From positions 62,001 to 126,000 of the forward strand of contig NC_064650.1 in assembly GCF_001723175.1 (NCBI RefSeq): a DNA stretch of 64,000 bases, in the 5' to 3' direction. Positions 57,874-64,000 of this stretch are shown here, piece after piece; the first letter of the stretch is position 1, and every line of letters starts with the position of its first letter. Source of the stretch: Penicillium oxalicum (lineage: Eukaryota > Ascomycota > Eurotiomycetes > Eurotiales > Aspergillaceae). Below the pieces are notes generated by a model. The model was not told the origin of the DNA, did no database searches, and saw only the letters and a program-made list of their open reading frames with translations. The position numbers and the translations under genes are program-made.

Positions 57874-58586
57874 AGGTCAATCAGTATTAATCGAAAATAA
57901 TATATCAATCGCCACGGGGGATGTTCTCTCCACGGCGCAAAGACACATTCCACCTACGTCTGCCATTGACGATTTTATTGTCTATTAGAACCTTGATCAC
58001 CCCTGAAGGTCCGAAAACTTTTCCCTAAAAGAATCGGCTACTAAGAAAATTGCCTCAATGTAGAAGGATCAAAACAACTCAGAGGGCCAGTGCACCTGTC
58101 TTGCCAGCCCTGTTGGATGCCTTCTAACTGTTTCTGATTAGCCTCTGAACATGTCAAAACAGACCCTCCCTACGGCCTAAACGCGGGGGAGCTGGTACCT
58201 CCGGGCAACCTTGGAGGTTCCAGCGTAGATTGCTCGAATTGACCCAGGCAGATGGATGTTCACACAAAGATTGATTACCTTTTCTCAACCTTGGAGAATA
58301 GAAACACGAAAAGAAAAAAAAAATCACCATTCCACCTAAACACAGAAATGGATATGAAGATGAATCCTATGCACAGAAAACGCCATGCTTTTCACCCAGG
58401 GGTATTTGATCAAATGCGTTCCTATCTCCTGCGTCTCTCTGAATCTCTCCGGCATCTAAACCCTGCTTTGATCATAAACTACTTGCTAGAGGCAAAGTAT
58501 CGCGTTCAAGCCCCAAACCCTGCCAACGCACGCTCCACCTCCCATGTAACGCTCAGAAAAGAGAAGGTTGCCCAAGAAGAAAGGAA
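57874..58586. other. Intergenic 3' region between convergent cwc27 and hsf1
   Basis: About 710 bp without a supported gene. The + strand frame at 58252-58743 overlaps the hsf1 3' coding end and has no family resemblance; I treat it as chance. Confidence 0.55.
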
Positions 58587-60999
58587 TCAAACTTTGCGGC
58601 GCCGTTTGGCTGCGCTTCCACCGTCATCAAGCTCGGCGTCGGGATCATCGGCGGGAGCCGCAGGGCTGGTGGCTTCACTATCGGTCAACTGCTCGATGAT
58701 GCGGCTGGAATCCAGGTTGCCGGATCCTGCGTCCGCACCATAACCGGTTCCGTCAAATCCGTAGTTGTAGGAAGGATCCTGAGACTGGTGACTGTGTGGA
58801 GTTTGGTTCTGCGGGAACAAGATCTCGTCATTGAAGGCCATGAAGTCATCCACACTGTCACCCGATGGAGCGAGGATCGAGGGATCAGGTTGGTGAGCCG
58901 TGGTTCCGAGACCGGCTGCCGATGAATCGACCTCTGGCACTTGCGCCGCGGCTCCGGGTATGTCGGTGAAGTAATTCGCATCGAAGATTTGGTCGAGGTC
59001 CATTGGGGGGGCACTGTCATTGTTCAAGCCCGGGATGTTGCCAGTGGGGCTCAACGGCTGGAGCAAGTTAGTCAAGTCCTGCACGGAGCGATCCTGCTGG
59101 GCTTGTAGTCTCGCCAGGCTGTCAATCTGCTGTCGAGTCTTGGACAGCCGATTGGAATAGTCTTGTGGCATCGGTGGCGGCGTGGGAGAGATCAAGGCGT
59201 TATTTGCGCTGGCCGAATCGGCATGATGTCCAGTCTTGTTGGCCATTAGGCGGAGCATATCGGCACGTACACCTGGAGTGATGGCGCCATTGCCCCCCTT
59301 CTCGAGCGAATCTAGAACATCGGGGAAATGGCTAAGAGTGCTTGAATTCGCGTGGCGGGCGTTTGAATTCTGAATCACAGACATCATTTCTTTCTGCGGT
59401 AAGTCGTCTTCAGAGGTGGTTCCAGGCGGGAAGTTCGTGACAGCTTGACGAGGACTGGTGTCAAGTAATTCTTCCACGTGTCCTGGTTGTGAAGCACTTG
59501 GTTGACGAGTACTACTGCGTGACCGACTTTCGTAGGTTCCACTCGCAGCTGGGGAAAGGGTAGTCGCCCGGTTGCCTCCATGCGTAGGAGGCGGCGCTTT
59601 CAGTAGCAGTGGCTGTCTTTTCATTGTCCGCTGCCCAGTTGGACTAGCCATCGATGCCATAGGGTTGAAGCTGAAATCGTCACCCATATCCACGATGTTC
59701 CCCTGCTGGTCACCGGAGATGGCTCCAGCAAAGGAGCTTGCGATGTTGGTCGCTGCGTCTCCATTTTGGAGACTGCGATTGTACACCGTTGCCAAGAAGG
59801 TCAGGATCGCATTGATGGAGTTTTCATGGCGCGTGTGTTGCTCTTGGAATGTGGCAGCTTGGGCAGACAGCACTTCATGATCCCGACGCAGGCTCTCAAT
59901 GTGACTCGAGATTCGCGCCTGTTGCATACGAATTTCATTTAGGGACTGCACAACCTGGTCAAGTCGCTCCTTGGGCATGGCCGAATCAGTGAGCAGAATC
60001 AGCAGGGAAGTGGTGAAGTGGGCGTGTTCTCGGTCGGTCCTCCCGATGACCGGCTGCCCCCTCTTCGCCATACTCGTCGATTTCATTGTCCTCCACTTCC
60101 TCGGTCTTGATGCGGGCCCCAGCCTTGCTGCCTTTGGCACCATGACCAGCCGGGTTCTTTGGTTTGGAAATCAACCAAAGCAGTTCTGGATGACCCCGTT
60201 TGAAATAAGGATTAGAGTATTCTGATGGACTCTTGTTCTTGCGCTCACTGGCACGCATGGAATTGTCTGACAATCCGACCTTCTTGTGAAAGCCGTACAT
60301 GTTCAGCTGGCGGACAAAGGAGGCATAGTTGTTATGTTTGAAGAGCTCCGGGATCAGGCGTCGGGCGAATTCATCTTCATCCAGGACAATGAAAGAATTG
60401 CCATCATCGGACCATCGAATTAATTCGGTGTTCTTCGATTCATCTAGGAAGCTGTAAAGATGGTAAGTAAGGTCCACTTAGACTCGAAACCTCGGAAGAA
60501 GCCATTACCTGCTAAGCTTTTGCACAAAGGGCGGAATCTGTTTTCTCTTTGAAGTAGCCTCTCTCTTCGCAGCTGCAGCCCGAGCGTACAGCTCCTCAAT
60601 TGATTCTCCCCACGCGCCGTCACCCGCGCCTGTCCCAGCATTATTATCAGCATAAGGTACAGGAGACTGCTCATAGCTGCGACTCCGACTGATCAACTGG
60701 TTTTGGGGGGTACGACGCGCTAGCTGGTTTGAGTTGGTGGAGATTGCTGATACCGAGGGAGCCAATGTGGAGGCGGTCAGGTCCTGGCTGGCTGCATATG
60801 CGGCGGTGTTGTAGGCGGATGGATCAACATAGGAGTTGTTCACATTGTTGGCGGCTGGGTTTGAGCCCCATTGCAGGAACTGATCATTGGAAAGCTGTGC
60901 GTTCGGGTTGACGCTCTGATAATTCTGGACCAGCTGAGGGTGAGTTGGCGGGGCGGTGCCCGGGGCAGGCCGCTTACGCGTGATGCCCTGTGAGTTCAT
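58587..60999 (-). CDS. hsf1: Heat shock transcription factor Hsf1, with an unresolved frame change
   Basis: Binds heat-shock elements as a trimer and controls chaperone genes in the nucleus. Minus-strand exon 1 is 60999-60509, a 57-bp intron is 60508-60452, and the rest runs from 60451 to 58587, about 784 aa. The N-terminal 155 residues are Asn/Ser/Ala-rich. The HSF DNA-binding domain (about 156-265) reads PPFVQKLSSFLDESKNTELIRW ... FKHNNYASFVRQLNMYGFHKK. The HR-A/B coiled coil follows (RLDQVVQSLNEIRMQQARIS ... HENSINAILTFLATVYNRSL), then a Ser/Pro-rich activation region and a basic end KRRRKV. Between the two (about 59990-60060) the frame must change, and no consensus intron of suitable length is visible, so an extra base or a two-base loss is suspected. 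Confidence 0.92.
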
Positions 61000-61933
61000 T
61001 GTGTTGTGGCTGTTTCGGTATTCTCAAGACCAAATGTAATGTTCGTTGGACCAAAGATCTCGTGAAAGGAAGAGAGCGAAGTTGAACCGGGGGAAATTGT
61101 TCCTTTTATGTATGACCGGCCTTGAGGCAACGCAAAAGGCGGCGATTGATGGACTCGGCAAAGATCCAGAGAAGTAGCCTCAATGATAGAGTACTGTCCG
61201 GTCCCTTCCGCCTCCTGATTTTGCGTGTACAGCACGGAATCGGAATAGAAACAATCGAACTCTCACGCACGTGGAGAGCAAACGAACCAAGCCTGATCAG
61301 ACAAGCTAGGAACTTTCAGACAATGCGCAAGTCGATTGGCACCGAGAACATAAACCAATAAGCACAGCGATCCTATTGTTGGTCGTCAAGCTGTCTGAAC
61401 GATGAGTATAGTGCTGTGCAACACACCACGAGGGCGGGCGATATCTGAAATTCCGGCCGTGAAGCGACCACGGTCAGCGCAAGTGAAAATTCGACATTCA
61501 GCCGGATAGACGCAATTTCATTCAGTTTCAGAGGAGTTTCTATGTGCGATTCGGCAAATGGTGTTGCTGACAGTGAATGCGACAGGTTCAGATGTCACTC
61601 TGCAAAGATGCGACCACTTTGGACTGGAAAACTGCGCTGGCGACGATGAGGTCAACTCGAGTGGAGCATTTGCCAGCTCATACCGCTTTCCTGAAATTGG
61701 CGGGGCCAAAGTGTGCCCCCAGTGCTGTCATGTTGATGTCCCCACCGGAGGCGGTCAGAACTGCGGCCCAGAAGTTGGTCAAGAGACAATCTTGCCTCTA
61801 TTTAGAGAGAAAGCGAGGTCGAGTCAAATGAACATATTGATGAGACTCGAAAGTGACTGATCAATGTGAGGAAATCATCACCTACAGTCTGTCAAAGCTG
61901 ATGCTTTCCTCTACATGTTTCTATCCCCGGATC
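61000..61933. other. hsf1 promoter and aldo-keto reductase 3' region
   Basis: About 930 bp. Short frames such as + 61558-61860 have no recognisable domain. I could not identify a convincing three-unit heat-shock element by eye. Confidence 0.5.
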
Positions 61934-62987
61934 TCAGATGCTGCCATCGTCTCCGACAATCCTCCGAAACTCTGCTTCAAGTTGCATCCACAATTCGGGC
62001 TTTTTCTGGGTGAAATTGCTCACAGCTAAAGGAGCTGCCAAATCCTCCCTCATACGGCGCTCATCCGTCGTTCCATTAAGTACTGCGATATGTCCCAGCG
62101 CCATCACAAGTGTGTACAGTGCGGCCGCTGGGCTGATTCCAGTTTGAGTAGCAAGTTGCTGGACAGGACCGCTACGCACAAGGGCCGGGTTGGCCGTCAA
62201 TGTCCAGAAGCTCTGGTAGATGATTTGATGTTCTGCACAAAATATTCGCAGCTCATAGTCAAAGGAAGTGTCACTGTAGAATCGATTCTGGACCACTGCC
62301 GGCTTCACCGTAAGCTCTGGGGCTGTAAACAAAGCCTGCAACACGGGAAGAGAGCAGTTCGAGATGCCAAGATTGCGAATATAACGTGGCACATAACTCT
62401 CTAGAGCGTGCCATGCCTCTTTTGTTTCGCTGATAGTCGGTAGAGGTGAATGAATCACCATGGTGTCAATATATGCATCTGATGCTGTGCCCGGGTCCGA
62501 TGAGTGGCGGAGGTTAGAGAGAGATGACTTGACAGATGCATGGACTTGTTCAGTCACCGAAGCCCTGGCATCGTAGGGAATATTGTCAAGATCCTGTGCC
62601 GCTACAGGGCTGAATTTGGTTTGAATCTAACCTCGGAGTCAATACAAGCATTGGGCCACTTGAACCGCTTTTTCTCTTCCCAGACACTTGGTGGACAGCG
62701 ACATGACGTACATAGAGCTCTTCCCGACGGACAATATTGTCTGCAATCGCTTTGCGTATCCCCTCACCCACGAGGTGCTCTTGATAATGGCGAGGCTGTG
62801 CTGCCGTGTCAACAGCTCGAAATCCCGCATTAATTGCGCTATAGACCAGGTCGGCAGTTCGTTCTTCCTTCCAGGCCGTGCCGTAGATGAATACAGGGAG
62901 AACACTGAGGACAGATGGCTCTATCCCTCGTAAAGTGTACTTGTCCCACACCTTTGGGATAGATCTGGCCATGTCGGAAAATCCCAT
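61934..62987 (-). CDS. Aldo-keto reductase
   Basis: NAD(P)H-dependent carbonyl reductase with a TIM-barrel fold. Minus-strand exons are 62987-62712 and 62626-61934, with an 85-bp phase-0 intron, giving 322 aa. All four catalytic residues of the superfamily are visible: Asp60 and Tyr68 in AVDTAAQPRHYQE, Lys96 in IQTKFSP, and His151 in IDTMVIHSPL. The acceptor used here (gttag at 62627) is needed to give IQTKFS. The C-terminal half is conventional (LGISNCS, VVQNRFYSDTSFD, YQSFWTLTANP). The start could also be the second Met (MARSIPKVWDK). The protein has no signal peptide. The substrate is unknown, and nothing next to it suggests a biosynthetic cluster in the visible part. Confidence 0.93.
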
Positions 62988-64000
62988 GATGAGACAGTTC
63001 TCGAGAATATTTGGGTGGTTTGTCTTCGGGATTGTGCGTAGGTAGGAAATGGTTTGGCTACATTACGGCTCTTGCGAGGCGGTCAGTACAAGGAAACACG
63101 AATTGTTTGATGTCAGGTGAGGATTGGATTGTCAGTTGGTGCATCCATTTTGAAGAATCCAAAATCGCCTACCTTTCAGTAGAGGTGCGCTCACTCCCCA
63201 AGACACCACCTCATGGCCAACTTTGTCTTACTATACATATGGGCTCACATTGAATGGAATTGACCTCGGCTCCTTCTGCAGAAGGAACACATGACAATAA
63301 TCTGCACACTTTTCTGGCCTTCTTATGATGACAAACCTTCAAAAAAAGGCAGGTTCCATTGATATCTCTTTTTCGTTATCGGCGTGCTTTAGCAAGCAAG
63401 CATTTGGGTCTCAAACTTTCTGAAAAAGTGGACTCTACCTTCTATCTCCAGCCAGTGCAATACATCATCGTGCCCAGAGACGGGTTCAAAGAGCCCGGCT
63501 TGCCCGGGGTTCCCTCTAAGCGAAGTATCGATTTGGATTAGTCTTAATTCCCAAGTATACTTTCTAAGGATCTCAATGAAAATTTGAATGAAGTTTTTTT
63601 TCAAGGAGTTGGCTTGATTCTACTCCGCAGTGCTGGGATAGAGTGCAGGGTCCATCACAGTATTGCAGAGTGTCAAGGTAGGGGAGAAAAATAATAAGCA
63701 TTGGTAGGTGGAAGGTTAATCACCTAGCCATTCACCCGCAAGTCCCTGAATCACAATGTATCTTTGGACGTACAGTGGATCCCGCTTGATGGATGGTGTA
63801 GAAGCTTCTTAATTCCTTTCCACCAAATTCTTTACCGGAAATCTCAACTCTCTATACTTGAGTTCTCTAGTACTTGGTAGTCTGGATATATTTTCACGAC
63901 TTATCCCCTCCGCGATGATGTCTACTTCCATATTCTTTGACAAAGTAGGTACTGCATCAATTCAGGTATGTATGCAGCCGACAGGGGTCCTTACGTACGC
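62988..64000. other. Intergenic region to window end
   Basis: About 1.0 kb upstream of the aldo-keto reductase. No supported gene. A T-run lies near 63593-63600. It may include the start of a neighbouring gene beyond the window, but no frame reaching the edge looks coding. Confidence 0.5.

Noticed and set aside
58252..58743. 163-aa + strand frame
   Set aside because: Its second half is antisense to the hsf1 coding end and its first half has no family resemblance.
60040..60075. 34-bp intron (GTATGG to GGGAG) joining the two hsf1 frames
   Set aside because: Too short, acceptor lacks a pyrimidine before AG, and it would replace a plausible HSF linker by an unlikely sequence.
1..64000. CRISPR arrays, transposons, RIP-mutated repeats, biosynthetic gene cluster
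   Set aside because: No regularly spaced repeats, no transposase or reverse transcriptase frames, no AT-rich mutated blocks, and no backbone synthase gene were seen.

Overview
The window is nuclear DNA of a filamentous ascomycete, most likely a eurotiomycete of the Aspergillus/Penicillium kind; the genus cannot be fixed from sequence alone. The reasons are short introns (about 54-175 bp) with GTRNGT donors and YAG acceptors, roughly balanced base composition, monocistronic genes on both strands about 0.3-3.6 kb apart, a fungal CBM1 cellulose-binding module, and ascomycete forms of Snt1, Hsf1, Cwc27, Gpi19 and Get5. I saw no bacterial operon features, CRISPR arrays, transposon open reading frames, rRNA or confident tRNA genes.

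Layout. 0-9 kb: a Mn-type CDF cation exporter (+) converges on a very large SANT-domain corepressor of the Snt1/NCoR type (-). 10-19 kb: deoxyhypusine synthase (+), a 3.6-kb gene-poor stretch, then a MATH / degenerate ubiquitin-protease / MORN / RING protein (+). 19-27 kb: rRNA methyltransferase Nop2 (-) diverging from Get5 (+), then striatin (-). 28-33 kb: repair factor Rad14/XPA (-), Gpi19/PIG-P (-) and an acetyltransferase-like alpha/beta hydrolase (+). 35-41 kb: a CSC1/TMEM63 ion channel (+) converging on a secreted CBM1-GH5 endoglucanase (-). 42-51 kb: a MINDY deubiquitinase (-) diverging from Trm6 (+), then ARPC3/Arc18 (-) diverging from Rfc3 (+). 52-64 kb: a membrane-anchored histidine acid phosphatase (+), a small helix-turn-helix-like protein (+), the spliceosomal cyclophilin Cwc27 (+), heat-shock factor Hsf1 (-) and an aldo-keto reductase (-).

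Most genes are unrelated housekeeping functions: translation (eIF5A hypusination, rRNA and tRNA methylation), DNA replication and repair, splicing, membrane-protein targeting, GPI anchors and the actin cytoskeleton. They do not form a pathway or a biosynthetic cluster. The accessory genes are the endoglucanase, the phosphatase, the hydrolase and the aldo-keto reductase.

I found no convincing undescribed system. Four items deserve attention. The MATH/pseudo-USP/MORN/RING protein joins a protease fold with no visible catalytic Cys or His to a ubiquitin-ligase RING. The shared rfc3/arc18 promoter carries a near-ideal inverted pair of MluI cell-cycle boxes. The endoglucanase contains a 22-nt microexon and a bacterial-looking module order. 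Finally, four genes (trm6, the phosphatase, the helix-turn-helix gene and hsf1) carry apparent small frameshifts, three of them at homopolymers, which points to consensus errors rather than pseudogenes. The exon joins given below were read by eye from splice consensus and frame.
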